From the NCBI RefSeq assembly GCF_052119425.1, contig NZ_JBQKFH010000005.1, positions 15,791-79,790 of the forward strand: a DNA stretch of 64,000 bases. Direction: 5' to 3'. Position numbers and translations under genes: made by a program. Each line of letters begins with the position of its first letter. Position 1 is the stretch's first letter. A model generated the notes under the pieces. It was not told the DNA's origin. It did no database searches and worked only from the letters and a program-made list of their open reading frames with translations. Shown here one piece after another: positions 1 to 9,367 of the stretch. This DNA is from Enterococcus_E cecorum_C (lineage in GTDB: Bacteria > Bacillota > Bacilli > Lactobacillales > Enterococcaceae).

Positions 1-961
1 CTTTAACATTTGACTTTGTAACCATCTCAACAAACTCCTTTTCATGCTCTCTAGCAAACGCTGTTACCTGCTGAATCATGTAAAGTAGAACATTTTCAAT
101 ATCCACATTGCGTATTTGATGGGAAGTGCAGGTGTCTTTGCCTCGTTTGCGATAGTTGGCACAGACCATATATTTCTTGTCATGACTCCAGCCTTTGCCT
201 CTGACTTGATATAACTTTGAACCACAGTCTGCACAGAATACCATGCCGGACAATACTGGCATTTCTCCGAGAGGTGTAGGTCTGCGTCTTCCGTCACGAA
301 TTCGCTTTACCGTCTGAAATGTGTCTTCATCAATAATAGCTTCATGTGTATTTTTGAAAATTTGCCACTCTGATGGATCATTCTTGATTGTTTTCTTTAG
401 CTTATAGGATTTTTTCCTTGTTTTGAAATTGATCGTATGACCAAGGTATTCCTGCCTGTCAAGAATATCTGCTACCGTCCTAGGCACCCATGCATAAGGT
501 TCTTCGGTGGTAGGTGCTGACGGATACAATCCGATTTCTTTGAAATAGGAAGAAGGTATAAGCACCTTATCGTTTTCGAGTTTTTTAGCAATCTGACTTG
601 GACCATATCCCTCAATACATAATTGAAATATCCTTTTTACGATCTCTGCGGCAGGCTCATCCACGATCCAATGATTCTTATCCTTAGGGTCTTTCATATA
701 TCCATAAGGTGGATTTGTACACAATGGCTTTCCAGATTCGCCCTTGGACTTAAACACAGCTTTGATTTTCTTGCTCGTGTCCTTGGCGTACCATTCATTA
801 ATAATATTAAGAAATGGTGTAAAATCACTTTCTTGCTGATTGGCACTGTCAACTCCATTGTTGATGGCAATAAATCTGACTTCAGCTTCCGGAAAAGCAA
901 TCTCCGTGTAATAACCTACCTTAATCTCTATTCTCGTACCTCCAGTTGCACCATTTGGCAT
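1..961 (-). pseudogene. Large serine recombinase remnant, N-terminal catalytic domain missing; runs off the left edge
   Basis: A frame open from an ATG at 961 down to position 1 encodes the middle and C-terminal parts of a large serine (TndX/TnpX-like) recombinase. Visible are the recombinase domain (FIAINNGVDSANQQ, then FTPFLNIINEWYAKDTSKKI, then GKPLCTNPPYGYMKDP) and a zinc beta-ribbon (FCADCGSK, then a CxxxxxxxxxxC-type pair around MVCANYRKRGKDTC). The N-terminal resolvase domain with its serine nucleophile is absent: upstream of about 925 the frame becomes unrelated sequence. It is therefore almost certainly inactive, the edge of a decayed integrative element. The family call is from recognised motifs; loss of function is inferred from the missing domain. 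Confidence 0.8.
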
Positions 962-1001
962 TTGCCTTTAGATATGGCGGTATATTTTCAGCTTTTACCA
1001 T
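921..1001 (-). pseudogene. 26-codon scrap resembling a primase/replication-protein N-terminus
   Basis: An ATG at 1001 follows a near-ideal ribosome binding site (GGAGG, 7-8 nt upstream) but the frame stops after 26 codons. The peptide MVKAENIPPYLKANAKWCNW resembles the first residues of phage or plasmid primase-like proteins, which often begin with a short segment ending in W-C-x-W. The frame runs directly into the recombinase remnant, so this looks like a recombination junction where two mobile-element genes were joined out of frame. The family assignment is weak because only about 25 residues remain. Confidence 0.4.
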
Positions 1002-1092
1002 ATGAATTTCCTCCTTTTTTATCTTTCAACAGTGAAAAGACAAAACTGATACGTTTAAGTACCAATTCTTAAAATCTTTTTCCTTACAAGTT

Positions 1093-1119
1093 ACAGGCAA
1101 ATACAAATGCCTGTTTTTT
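1093..1119 (+). terminator. Rho-independent terminator, orphan
   Basis: A 7-bp stem (ACAGGCA/TGCCTGT) with an 8-nt loop is followed by a T run on the plus strand. No plus-strand gene precedes it, so it probably belonged to a gene lost when the element decayed. The rest of 1002-1240 shows nothing else recognisable. Confidence 0.6.
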
Positions 1120-1245
1120 ACCCTTTCAAGAAAAATTTTTTAAATTTCCTTTAACTAGTAGCCACGGGAAGATAACTAAAAGGACGTTTTTGAAGAATAA
1201 AAAATAAAAAAACTCCAAGTCATATAGGCCGGAGGATCTAAGAGG

Positions 1246-1317
1246 TAGAAAAATTCATAATTATGCGATATAATAACGCTATATTTTTGAGATTACAAAG
1301 ACTAGGAGATGCGATAT
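1246..1317 (+). promoter_or_regulatory. Promoter and candidate XRE operator of the restriction-modification operon
   Basis: A perfect -10 hexamer TATAAT lies at 1269-1274, 17 nt after a weak -35 (TAGAAA, 1246-1251). The 9-mer ATGCGATAT occurs twice, at 1263-1271 overlapping the -10 and at 1309-1317 overlapping the start codon of the XRE gene. This placement suggests an autoregulatory operator for the HTH protein encoded next. The ribosome binding site AGGAG is at 1304-1308. Confidence 0.5.
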
Positions 1318-1552
1318 GGAGTTACCGGAAGAGATAAAGCGAATTAGACAACGAAGTCTATTAACACAAAATGATTTCGCTAAAGAAGTAAAAGTTGCAT
1401 TCTCAACTGTAAATAGATGGGAATGTGGAAAAGCAAAACCTAACATTAATGCGATGAAAAGCATTAAAGAATTTTGCCTTAACCATGATATAGATTATTC
1501 AACTGTTGAAGAGGCATGGCTTAACTACACTGTGGAGGTTAAAGAAAAATGA
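1316..1552 (+). CDS. XRE-family HTH regulator of the type III R-M operon
   Basis: A 78-residue protein that is essentially one helix-turn-helix domain: IKRIRQRSLLTQNDFAKEV, then STVNRWECGKAKP, the usual Cro/cI layout. It is the first gene of the operon and its TGA overlaps the ATG of the methylase by 4 nt (ATGA), so the two are translationally coupled. By analogy with controller (C) proteins it probably times or limits restriction expression. That role is inferred from position and from the repeated 9-mer in its promoter. AGGAG lies 7 nt before the start. Confidence 0.8.
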   Translation: MELPEEIKRIRQRSLLTQNDFAKEVKVAFSTVNRWECGKAKPNINAMKSIKEFCLNHDIDYSTVEEAWLNYTVEVKEK

Positions 1553-3606
1553 TTAAAGATATTTTGAATTCAAATGAAGAAATACTTCCAAACACTAAAC
1601 AAATAGAAGTATTGAAGGAAAATTTTCCGGCCTGCTTTAACGCAGACGGCAGTTTTGATATTGAAAGATTCAAAGAATATTTAAGTGACAAGTTAATGGT
1701 TAGTAATGAAGGTTACGAATTAAAATTCCTCGGAAAGAATTATGCTCGCTTGTTAGCATCTATTGATACTACTACTGTTATTGTGCCAGACGAAGAACAT
1801 AACAACAAACCAGAAAACAAAGATAGCCAGAATATTTATATTTCAGGAGATAACCTTGACGGATTAAAACAATTATTAAAAAGCTATGCACATCAGGTTA
1901 AATGTATTTATATAGATCCTCCATATAATACAGGCTCTGATGGATTTGTTTATAATGATAATTTTAACTTTTCGGCTGAAGAGTTATCAACAAAGTTAAG
2001 CATTGACGATGAACAAGCGCAAAGAATTCTTGATTTGACAAAGAGAGGTTCAGCTTCTCACTCTGCATGGCTTATGTTTATGTACCCTCGTTTATTGTTA
2101 GCGAGAGATTTGCTCACCGATGATGGAGTTATTTTTATATCTATTGATGATAATGAACAAAGTAATCTAAAACTGATATGTGATGATGTTTTTGGAGAAG
2201 AAAACTTTGTCGCAAATATTATCGTTCAAGCAAATAAGAGAGGGCAAACATATAAACAACTTGCTAAAACTCATGAATATCTTTTTGTTTATACAAAGAA
2301 TATTTCAACCGAACTTAATGAATTAAGTAAAGGACAAGGAGCATTTGATAAACAAGATAATATTGGAGAATTTGAAGAAAGAGAATTGAGAAACAGAAAC
2401 CCTAAATTTGGAAAATTTAATAGACCAAATCTTTACTATCCAATATATACAAATCCAAATTCAATTGATGAATGTGGATATTGTCCTGTTTCACTAGAAA
2501 AAAGCGAAGAATTCAGCATTGAAATTTTACCGTTAAACAGTGAAGGTGAGGAAAGTTGTTGGCGTTGGGGGAAAGATAAATTTAACCGTTTTAATAATTC
2601 ATCCTCATCTATGGAAAGTGAATTAGTGGCAAAGAAAAAGAACACCGGTAAATATGGATGCTATGAGAAATATAGAAAAGGAACGTTTAAAGCTAAAACC
2701 ATATGGTATGAAGATGATTTGGTAGGAGATTTATCGGGAGAAGACGATGATATTTGGGAAGAAACAAATGTTATAACAGAACAAGGTTCAAAGGAACTAA
2801 CCGCCTATGAGATGGGAGATGCGTTTGATTTTCCAAAACCAACTTATTTAATAAAGAAAGTATTCCATATAGGTTCAAATGATGGAGATATATGTTTAGA
2901 CTTCTTTTCTGGTTCTGCATCTTCTTTTGAAGCATTACTATCATTGAACGCTGAAAGCAATGGTAACAGAACCATGATTGCTGTTCAGTTACCAGAAGAT
3001 TTAGATGAAAAATTTTCCAATGATTCAAAGACTGAAAAAGCAAAAACGCAGAAAGTTCTTGATTTTTTAGATAGTGTAAATCGAAAGCATACACTTGATC
3101 AAGTTGGGTTAGAAAGAATTCATAGGGCAACATCTAAAATTAAAGAAACATACCCAGATGCAAAAGTTGCTCTTGGCTTTAAGCACTATACCCTTGAAGA
3201 GCCAAATACAACTACTCTTGATAAATTGGAAAATTTTGTTCCAGAAAATCAAGGTATGTTCTTAACAAATGATATCCTTACAGATTTTGGAACAAATACT
3301 GTTTTGACAACATGGCTTGTTCGTGACGGATACGGGTTTAATGCAGATGTACAAAAAATAGATTTTGAGGGATATACGGGATATTTCATTGATAAACACC
3401 TATATCTCATTGATGCTGATATTACAAAAGACGCTATTACTGCCATTGTCGATAAATATGAAACGGACGGTAACTTTAATCCGGAAAATGTAGTGTTGTT
3501 CGGATATAGTTTTGTTTGGACTATGACAGAAGACCTTAAAATGAATTTAGCAAGACTCAAAGATACGGAAAAGAACCTTCGTATAAACTTTGATGTACGC
3601 TATTAA
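1549..3606 (+). CDS. mod: Type III restriction-modification DNA methyltransferase (Mod)
   Basis: A 685-residue N6-adenine methylase of the beta group. The catalytic motif IV, IYIDPPYNTGSDG, has D123-P-P-Y. The SAM-binding motif I, LDFFSGSAS, comes later at about residue 451, which is the beta-class order typical of type III Mod subunits. The region between, about 230-430, should hold the target recognition domain. It carries a CxYCP pair and an RWGKDKF segment and is where specificity would vary. Mod recognises an asymmetric site and methylates one strand; it is also needed by Res for cleavage. It is followed 11 nt later by res. No homopolymer or simple repeat suggesting phase variation was noticed. 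Confidence 0.92.
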   Translation: MIKDILNSNEEILPNTKQIEVLKENFPACFNADGSFDIERFKEYLSDKLMVSNEGYELKFLGKNYARLLASIDTTTVIVPDEEHNNKPENKDSQNIYISGDNLDGLKQLLKSYAHQVKCIYIDPPYNTGSDGFVYNDNFNFSAEELSTKLSIDDEQAQRILDLTKRGSASHSAWLMFMYPRLLLARDLLTDDGVIFISIDDNEQSNLKLICDDVFGEENFVANIIVQANKRGQTYKQLAKTHEYLFVYTKNISTELNELSKGQGAFDKQDNIGEFEERELRNRNPKFGKFNRPNLYYPIYTNPNSIDECGYCPVSLEKSEEFSIEILPLNSEGEESCWRWGKDKFNRFNNSSSSMESELVAKKKNTGKYGCYEKYRKGTFKAKTIWYEDDLVGDLSGEDDDIWEETNVITEQGSKELTAYEMGDAFDFPKPTYLIKKVFHIGSNDGDICLDFFSGSASSFEALLSLNAESNGNRTMIAVQLPEDLDEKFSNDSKTEKAKTQKVLDFLDSVNRKHTLDQVGLERIHRATSKIKETYPDAKVALGFKHYTLEEPNTTTLDKLENFVPENQGMFLTNDILTDFGTNTVLTTWLVRDGYGFNADVQKIDFEGYTGYFIDKHLYLIDADITKDAITAIVDKYETDGNFNPENVVLFGYSFVWTMTEDLKMNLARLKDTEKNLRINFDVRY

Positions 3607-3617
3607 GGAGGCATAAC

Positions 3618-6584
3618 ATGGAACTAATCCTCCAACAACAATTACCACATCAGCAAAAAGCAATTGATGCTATTGTCGATGTATTTAGCGGTGCCTATAT
3701 TTCAGCACCAACACAATTTTATACAAATCCCACTTTTTCATTGGCTGATGCTCACATTGCAACAAATATAAAAAGATTGCAATCTGAGTTACCGCCGGAA
3801 TATCATTCAAATGTTCCTGTTTCAGACTGTGAGTATCTCAATCTGGATATAAAGATGGAAACAGGAACAGGTAAGACATATGTCTATACAAAGACGATGT
3901 TTGAACTGCATAAAAGATACGGCTTTAATAAATTTATCATTGCTGTACCCTCTCTGGCAATTAAAGCCGGTACAGAGCAATTCTTAAACGAACCATATGC
4001 AAGACGCCATTTCACCGATGGCTGTGGATACGGAACTGAAATTGAAACATTGGTACTGGAATCACCGAAAAACAAGAAAAAAGGGCGTTCTTATTTTCCT
4101 AGTGTAGTAAGTGAATTTGTAAAAGGTTCTTGCCAAAACACAAAGAAAATATATGTATTGCTTGTTAATATGCAATTATTGACAAATGGTAAAATGTTAA
4201 CTCGTGATGATTATGACTATGGAGTGGAAGGCTTTTATAGACCATTCAATGCCATTGCATCTACTAAGCCAATTGTGATAATTGATGAACCACATCGCTT
4301 TTCACGTGATCAAAAAGCTTTTAAAGTTATTCTCGATGAGATTAAGCCTCAATCGATTATCCGTTTTGGTGCAACTTTTCCAGAAAGAACTTCAGGAAGA
4401 GGGAAAAATAAAATTACAATTAAGGATTACCAAAATCTTCTTTATGATTTAAATGCTTGTGCATCTTTTAATCAGGGTTTAATCAAGGGAGTAGCAAAGG
4501 AACATTTTGAGCCTGTTTCAAAGAAAGAAGAAAAAGTAAAAATAACATCTATTGATAGCAAAGAAGCAGTTCATTTTCAGTATAAAAAGAAAGATGAAGC
4601 AACAAGAAACTTTACACTGAAAAAAGGAGATTCTTTATCAATTATTAGTGATGCTTTTGAGGGAATAACTATTTCTGTAATTGATAAAACATCGGTTGAA
4701 TTCTCCAACGGAATTATTAAGACTTCCGGAGAGGAACTTGATGTTGATATTTACATGACCTCATATCAGGAACAGATGCTGAGACTGGCTCTGCAGCGTC
4801 ATTTTGAAACAGAAAAAGAAAATTTCTGTAATCGCAACTATAAGATTAAAACCTTAGCATTGTTTTTCATTGATGACATCACATCATATCGAAGTAGTGA
4901 TGACGGCAAGAAGCCATATCTTCTAACAATGTTTGAGGAGTTGTTGAAAGAACAAATAGAAAAAACCATATCATCTTTAAATGAACACGATAAAGAATAT
5001 AGAGACTATCTCGAAGCAAGCCTTTCAGATTTAAGTGCTTGTCATGCGGGGTATTTCTCTCAAGATAATAGTGATTCAGATGAAGACATAGCAAAAGAGA
5101 TTGATACCATTTTACATGGTAAAACACAGCTTTTGTCTTTTAAGAATGAAGATGGAACACTGAATACACTACGTTTTCTCTTTTCTAAATGGACTTTAAA
5201 AGAAGGCTGGGATAATCCTAATGTGTTTACTATTGCAAAACTTCGTTCAAGTGGAAGTGAAAACAGTAAGCTTCAGGAAGTAGGACGAGGATTACGTCTT
5301 CCTGTTGATGAAAACGGAAATAGAATATCTAATGAAGAGTTCACACTGAATTATATTGTTGATTTTACAGAGGCAGACTTTGCTCAAAAACTTGTGGACC
5401 AAATAAATGGAGAACTTCCACAAACAGCAATTATTTCTGAAGAAAAATTGAATGCAGTAGCAAAGAAAATCGGCAAATCAAGTGATGATTTATTTGATGA
5501 ACTTTATGATAAGCGTTACATTGACAGACATCTTAATATCAAACCGGAAACAAGAGATTTGTTCTTTGCAGAATATCCTGATTTTGCTACAGGCTTATCT
5601 ACTGGAAAAGTTAAAGATAGAAATAAAGATAAACCAAAACCTGTGAAAATCCGCAAAGCTGTTTATAACGACATAAAGGAACTTTGGGAAACTATCAATC
5701 ACAGATATTTGTTGTTTTATGATAATGATTTAAATGATAATTTAGATGATGTTTTGTTGAAGCTCTTTGAAAAGCCGGGAGTTTTTACGGATTTGGTTAT
5801 GCGCAGTGACCGAGATGTGGTTGAAAGCAATGGAGCCGAGATGAATGCTATAAGAGAAACAGGGGTACAGTATGTAATTCACAAAACAATTCCATACAAT
5901 GTTTTTCTAAAAAGAATATCATCTGCTACAAATTTACCAATTAAAGTATTACACACAGCACTGACTAAATATGCACAAAATCATGGAACAGAGTTTACTG
6001 CACATATCAATGAGAATACGGTAGCAGGTTTCTGTGCAGAATTTTCTGCATGGAAGAATGACAATTTGCAAGGAAGATTTAGATATGAACGCAGTAAGGC
6101 TCCGTTAGGTGCAACAGCACTTACTTATGCAGACGGAACTGTAAGGAGCGAAATATCGCAAGGAAGGATAGGCACAAAAATTGTTCCTGGAACCCCTAGT
6201 GACAAGTATTTATACGATTCCTACGCATATGATTCGCCATTGGAAAAAGACAATATTACTGCTGATATAGATGAAGTTATTGTCTACGGAAAAATTCCTA
6301 GAGCAAGCATTGCTATTCCTACAATTACTGGCGGAATGTATAGCCCAGACTTTATGTATGTAGTAAAGCATAAAAACGGACATAAAGAATTGAATCTTAT
6401 TGTTGAAACAAAAGATGTTGAAAACAAAACAGATTTGAGAGGTACTGAAAAAGCAAAAATAGAATGTGCAAAAGTATTCTTTAATATGCTTACTGCAGAT
6501 GGCTATACAGTCCATTTCAGAGACCAATTAGGAAATAAACAAATGGCACAGATTATCAATGAGATTATAAAGGTTGAAGAATAA
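3618..6584 (+). CDS. res: Type III restriction endonuclease subunit (Res), helicase-nuclease
   Basis: A 988-residue SF2 helicase fused to a nuclease. Walker A is METGTGKT (residues 80-87), the DExH-type box is IIDEPH (D223), and motif VI is QEVGRGLRLP (from Q553). Near the C-terminus PDF (D911) followed by ETK (E930, K932) matches a PD-(D/E)xK endonuclease core. All elements needed for ATP-dependent translocation and cleavage are present, so the system looks intact. Type III Res works as a complex with Mod. GGAGG precedes the start. The stop overlaps the ATG of the next gene by one base, which ties the two downstream genes to this operon. Confidence 0.92.
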   Translation: MELILQQQLPHQQKAIDAIVDVFSGAYISAPTQFYTNPTFSLADAHIATNIKRLQSELPPEYHSNVPVSDCEYLNLDIKMETGTGKTYVYTKTMFELHKRYGFNKFIIAVPSLAIKAGTEQFLNEPYARRHFTDGCGYGTEIETLVLESPKNKKKGRSYFPSVVSEFVKGSCQNTKKIYVLLVNMQLLTNGKMLTRDDYDYGVEGFYRPFNAIASTKPIVIIDEPHRFSRDQKAFKVILDEIKPQSIIRFGATFPERTSGRGKNKITIKDYQNLLYDLNACASFNQGLIKGVAKEHFEPVSKKEEKVKITSIDSKEAVHFQYKKKDEATRNFTLKKGDSLSIISDAFEGITISVIDKTSVEFSNGIIKTSGEELDVDIYMTSYQEQMLRLALQRHFETEKENFCNRNYKIKTLALFFIDDITSYRSSDDGKKPYLLTMFEELLKEQIEKTISSLNEHDKEYRDYLEASLSDLSACHAGYFSQDNSDSDEDIAKEIDTILHGKTQLLSFKNEDGTLNTLRFLFSKWTLKEGWDNPNVFTIAKLRSSGSENSKLQEVGRGLRLPVDENGNRISNEEFTLNYIVDFTEADFAQKLVDQINGELPQTAIISEEKLNAVAKKIGKSSDDLFDELYDKRYIDRHLNIKPETRDLFFAEYPDFATGLSTGKVKDRNKDKPKPVKIRKAVYNDIKELWETINHRYLLFYDNDLNDNLDDVLLKLFEKPGVFTDLVMRSDRDVVESNGAEMNAIRETGVQYVIHKTIPYNVFLKRISSATNLPIKVLHTALTKYAQNHGTEFTAHINENTVAGFCAEFSAWKNDNLQGRFRYERSKAPLGATALTYADGTVRSEISQGRIGTKIVPGTPSDKYLYDSYAYDSPLEKDNITADIDEVIVYGKIPRASIAIPTITGGMYSPDFMYVVKHKNGHKELNLIVETKDVENKTDLRGTEKAKIECAKVFFNMLTADGYTVHFRDQLGNKQMAQIINEIIKVEE

Positions 6585-7765
6585 TGGATACAGAACAATT
6601 AGTGATCTCTCTAATAAAGACGAGACGAGAAGATGATTGGTGGGATTTCAAGAGAGAGCACCATCATGATAAAGCTGAACTTGTTCATGATATTTTATGT
6701 ATGGCAAATAACCGTCCAAGAAGAGACTCTTACATTATATTTGGTGTAGCAGATGATGATTGTTCTATAACAGGCGTAGAAAATGATTCATACAGAAGAA
6801 ATCAACAAGGCATTACCGATATATTAAGAAACATTACATTTGTCGGAAGTACTCGTCCAAGAATCGAAATGCAGACCTTTACTATTAATAATCATGAGAT
6901 TGATGTTCTTATCATAAAAGACAGTCTTGAAGTTCCGTATTATTTAGAAAAAGATTATCAAGATAAAGACGTAAAAAATAAAGATGGAAAGAACTATGGA
7001 AAGATTGTAAGAGCATACCATGTGTATACACGAGTTGTAGATAATAACACACCTATTGATAAGCAGGCCGATTTAAACGATGTTGAATTTTTATGGCGGA
7101 AAAGATTTGGATTATTAGAATCACCATTAGATAGAATTATGATGTATTTAAAAAATTCTAATTTATGGGATTGTTCTCCTGATAATTATAACTCCGAAAA
7201 GTTATATTATAGATTTTCACCTGAATTCACAATAGAATCAATAGTTGATGATTCAAAGGACGGATATCAGTATTACTTGTTTAATCAAACTGATATCCAT
7301 CCTAGGTGGTACGATATTAATTTGTACTATCATCAAACAATGCTTGCTTCATTAGAGGGACTGTCACTTGATGGTGGACGTTATTTTACACCATCGCCAA
7401 GAACAGATGGTATTTCATTAACTAAATACCATCATTGGGATATTTCATTTAAGTATTTTATCAAAGATTCCATTGAACATATTGTAAATGTATTTTATTA
7501 TCATCCGGATGGTGATGATGAAACAATAGCACATGATAAATTTATGGATTGCATTCTTTTGTTTGAAACAAATGATGAAAAAGAACGTTTTAAAAATTAT
7601 GTTTTCTATAACTGGAATAATAAGGAAGAATACAGCAGCAACATATGGATGCCCTATTTTGAAGAAATAGAAGGTTATAATATGGATGTAATTAAAGAGG
7701 AATATCGGAATTCACAGATATTACAAAAAATGCTCGTTGCGTTTCGTAAGGAGGCTTGTAAATGA
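6584..7765 (+). CDS. AlbA_2/Schlafen-like putative DNA- or RNA-binding protein in the R-M operon
   Basis: A 393-residue protein. Its N-terminal 130 residues read as an AlbA_2 (Schlafen-type divergent ATPase/nucleic-acid-binding) domain: EDDWWDFKREHH, then ILCMANNRP, then YIIFGVADDDCSITGVEN. The C-terminal two-thirds is aromatic-rich and unrecognised. AlbA_2 proteins are frequent accessory genes of defence islands. It overlaps res by 1 nt and the next gene by 4 nt, so it is part of the same transcript. A role as an added effector or sensor for the type III system is inference; no catalytic residues could be named for the C-terminal part. Confidence 0.72.
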   Translation: MDTEQLVISLIKTRREDDWWDFKREHHHDKAELVHDILCMANNRPRRDSYIIFGVADDDCSITGVENDSYRRNQQGITDILRNITFVGSTRPRIEMQTFTINNHEIDVLIIKDSLEVPYYLEKDYQDKDVKNKDGKNYGKIVRAYHVYTRVVDNNTPIDKQADLNDVEFLWRKRFGLLESPLDRIMMYLKNSNLWDCSPDNYNSEKLYYRFSPEFTIESIVDDSKDGYQYYLFNQTDIHPRWYDINLYYHQTMLASLEGLSLDGGRYFTPSPRTDGISLTKYHHWDISFKYFIKDSIEHIVNVFYYHPDGDDETIAHDKFMDCILLFETNDEKERFKNYVFYNWNNKEEYSSNIWMPYFEEIEGYNMDVIKEEYRNSQILQKMLVAFRKEACK

Positions 7766-8682
7766 AAGCAAAAAAATGGTTAACAATAATCACGTTGGCA
7801 ATATCCATTATTGCTTTGGTACTAGCATTCGCAATTGGAAAAGAATCAAATTCTATTTTTTATGACATTGAAATGGCTATTCTTGGAAGTGCTCTTTTAG
7901 GATTTATAATGTCACTTACAGAATATTTTGTAGAAAAACAAAAGTCTATGGAAGAATTCTGGCTTCAGGCTACTAAAGTTTTAAAAGAATTAAGGAAAAT
8001 TAAATACCTTGATTTTGATGCTCCAGCAGAATTAGTGTTAAACGCTTTACAGGAAGAGAATTCTAATGAGCGGATAGAAAAATTTTCACTTATCTCTGAG
8101 AATACAAAAATTGAACATATAGCAAAGGAATCTTTGATTTCCTGGTATCAAGAAAATATTCCAATGCCATTTAATGAAAATGACGATATCAATGATGAGT
8201 TAGAAAAATATTATAATACTAGCATGAAACAATATATGGATTCTTTACAATATTGCATGGATAGTTATTGTCATGTAGCATCCACTGAATTAGGCCAACT
8301 TGATAATGCATATGGAAATCTAGACTTTATGATATCGAACAAAAGTATACGTCAATCCGCATATGATGATATTTTTGATAAAATGCGAAATATTGTTTAT
8401 CAATTTCGTTCTGAAGCATATCATTTCAATTTACTACAGAATAACAAAGAAAATTTTGCAGTGTGTGCTTTAAAGGTTTCAGAACTTAATCAAAAATATT
8501 TTATATCAGAGGAAGAAAATATTCATGGCTCTGTAAATACATTAATTTATCAAAATGTGTTTGATGAAGTTGACAAATCATTAGAAAAATTTAGGTGTAA
8601 AATATATAGAATCAAATATGTTGAACCAAAAAGAGAACCGACTTCTGGCAAGATGTTATATTTTGGCGAAGATGAGAAATAA
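7762..8682 (+). CDS. Membrane protein of unknown function, last gene of the R-M operon
   Basis: A 306-residue protein with two predicted transmembrane helices at the N-terminus (about 5-24 and 34-53) and a long, charged, helical cytoplasmic part (about 60-306). No family was recognised. Its ATG overlaps the stop of the AlbA_2 gene (ATGA), which implies coupled expression. Small membrane proteins at the end of defence operons are often effectors that depolarise or permeabilise the membrane, but nothing in the sequence proves that here. The natural transcript probably ended at the hairpin now at 11051, before IS66 inserted. Confidence 0.7.
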   Translation: MKAKKWLTIITLAISIIALVLAFAIGKESNSIFYDIEMAILGSALLGFIMSLTEYFVEKQKSMEEFWLQATKVLKELRKIKYLDFDAPAELVLNALQEENSNERIEKFSLISENTKIEHIAKESLISWYQENIPMPFNENDDINDELEKYYNTSMKQYMDSLQYCMDSYCHVASTELGQLDNAYGNLDFMISNKSIRQSAYDDIFDKMRNIVYQFRSEAYHFNLLQNNKENFAVCALKVSELNQKYFISEEENIHGSVNTLIYQNVFDEVDKSLEKFRCKIYRIKYVEPKREPTSGKMLYFGEDEK

Positions 8683-8696
8683 AATTATCTCACCTA

Positions 8697-8729
8697 CCAT
8701 TTCGGTAAGCGCCCAATAACGAGGTGTAT
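8697..8729. repeat. IS66 left end: target duplication and terminal inverted repeat
   Basis: CCATTTCG (8697-8704) is the 8-bp target duplication. It is followed by the 25-bp left inverted repeat (8705-8729), which starts GTAAGCGCCC and matches the right end at 24 of 25 positions. Confidence 0.93.
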
Positions 8730-8787
8730 CGCATCTATCTAGTTCTCCAGTTATACTGTATTCAAACAGAAGATTGGAGGATTTTTC

Positions 8788-8982
8788 ATGATGAAACAAC
8801 CTATTGTCCCTCTAGAGATGCCCAAAACTGGCACGCAACACTTCAAGAAACGAACCAAAAACGAGCTATTGCTTCGTTGTAAAGTGGGAGCGATTGAGCT
8901 CAGCTTTTTCTCATCACTTGATGCCACTCAACGAAATGAAATTTTAGAGAAGGTGTTCGCTTATGGGACTAAACTTAAGTGA
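8788..8982 (+). CDS. tnpA: IS66 accessory protein, TnpA-like
   Basis: A 64-residue basic protein in the first ORF position of the IS66 element, preceded by GGAGG. It is shorter than many IS66 TnpA proteins (about 100 or more residues), though short versions exist in Firmicutes. Its 3' end overlaps the TnpB start by 20 nt. Function is inferred from position; the peptide alone shows little beyond a basic N-terminus (KRTKNELLLRCK). Confidence 0.65.
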   Translation: MMKQPIVPLEMPKTGTQHFKKRTKNELLLRCKVGAIELSFFSSLDATQRNEILEKVFAYGTKLK

Positions 8983-9313
8983 TCTGGGGCCCGTCTACAT
9001 TGTTTGTGGGAAAACGGATTTACGAAAAGGAATCGATTCACTGGCTTACCTTATTCAGTCACAATTTGATTTAGACCCTTTTTCAAAATCCGTCTTTCTT
9101 TTTTGTGGTGGAAAAAGTGATCGATTTAAAGCCCTCTACTGGGATGGTGAAGGATTCTGGTTGCTTTATAAACGTTTTGAAAATGGACAACTAACTTGGC
9201 CAAGAAGTACTGCGGAGGTTCGGGCTTTAACGCCTGAACAAGTTGAATGGTTAATGAAAGGATTTTCTATTACACCAAAAATTTTAGAGAGTCAAAGTCG
9301 TCATTTCTATTGA
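8963..9313 (+). CDS. tnpB: IS66 accessory protein TnpB
   Basis: A 116-residue protein with the hallmark IS66 Orf2/TnpB motifs: VYIVCGKTDLRKGIDSLA near the N-terminus, then SVFLFCGGKSDRFKALYWDG, and FWLLYKRFENGQLTWP. These match the family closely over the full expected length. It is required for IS66 transposition together with TnpC. It overlaps the preceding ORF and appears intact. Confidence 0.92.
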   Translation: MGLNLSDLGPVYIVCGKTDLRKGIDSLAYLIQSQFDLDPFSKSVFLFCGGKSDRFKALYWDGEGFWLLYKRFENGQLTWPRSTAEVRALTPEQVEWLMKGFSITPKILESQSRHFY

Positions 9314-9367
9314 AATGCCGGCTTTTTTTCGCGTATAATAAAGAAAAATCTTGAGGAGTTAACGAAG

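Noticed and set aside
623..1072. A 149-codon plus-strand open frame at the left edge
   Set aside because: It is antisense to the serine recombinase remnant, has no ribosome site and shows no family features.
1549..3606. Phase-variable type III mod gene
   Set aside because: No long homopolymer or short tandem repeat was seen in or before the gene.
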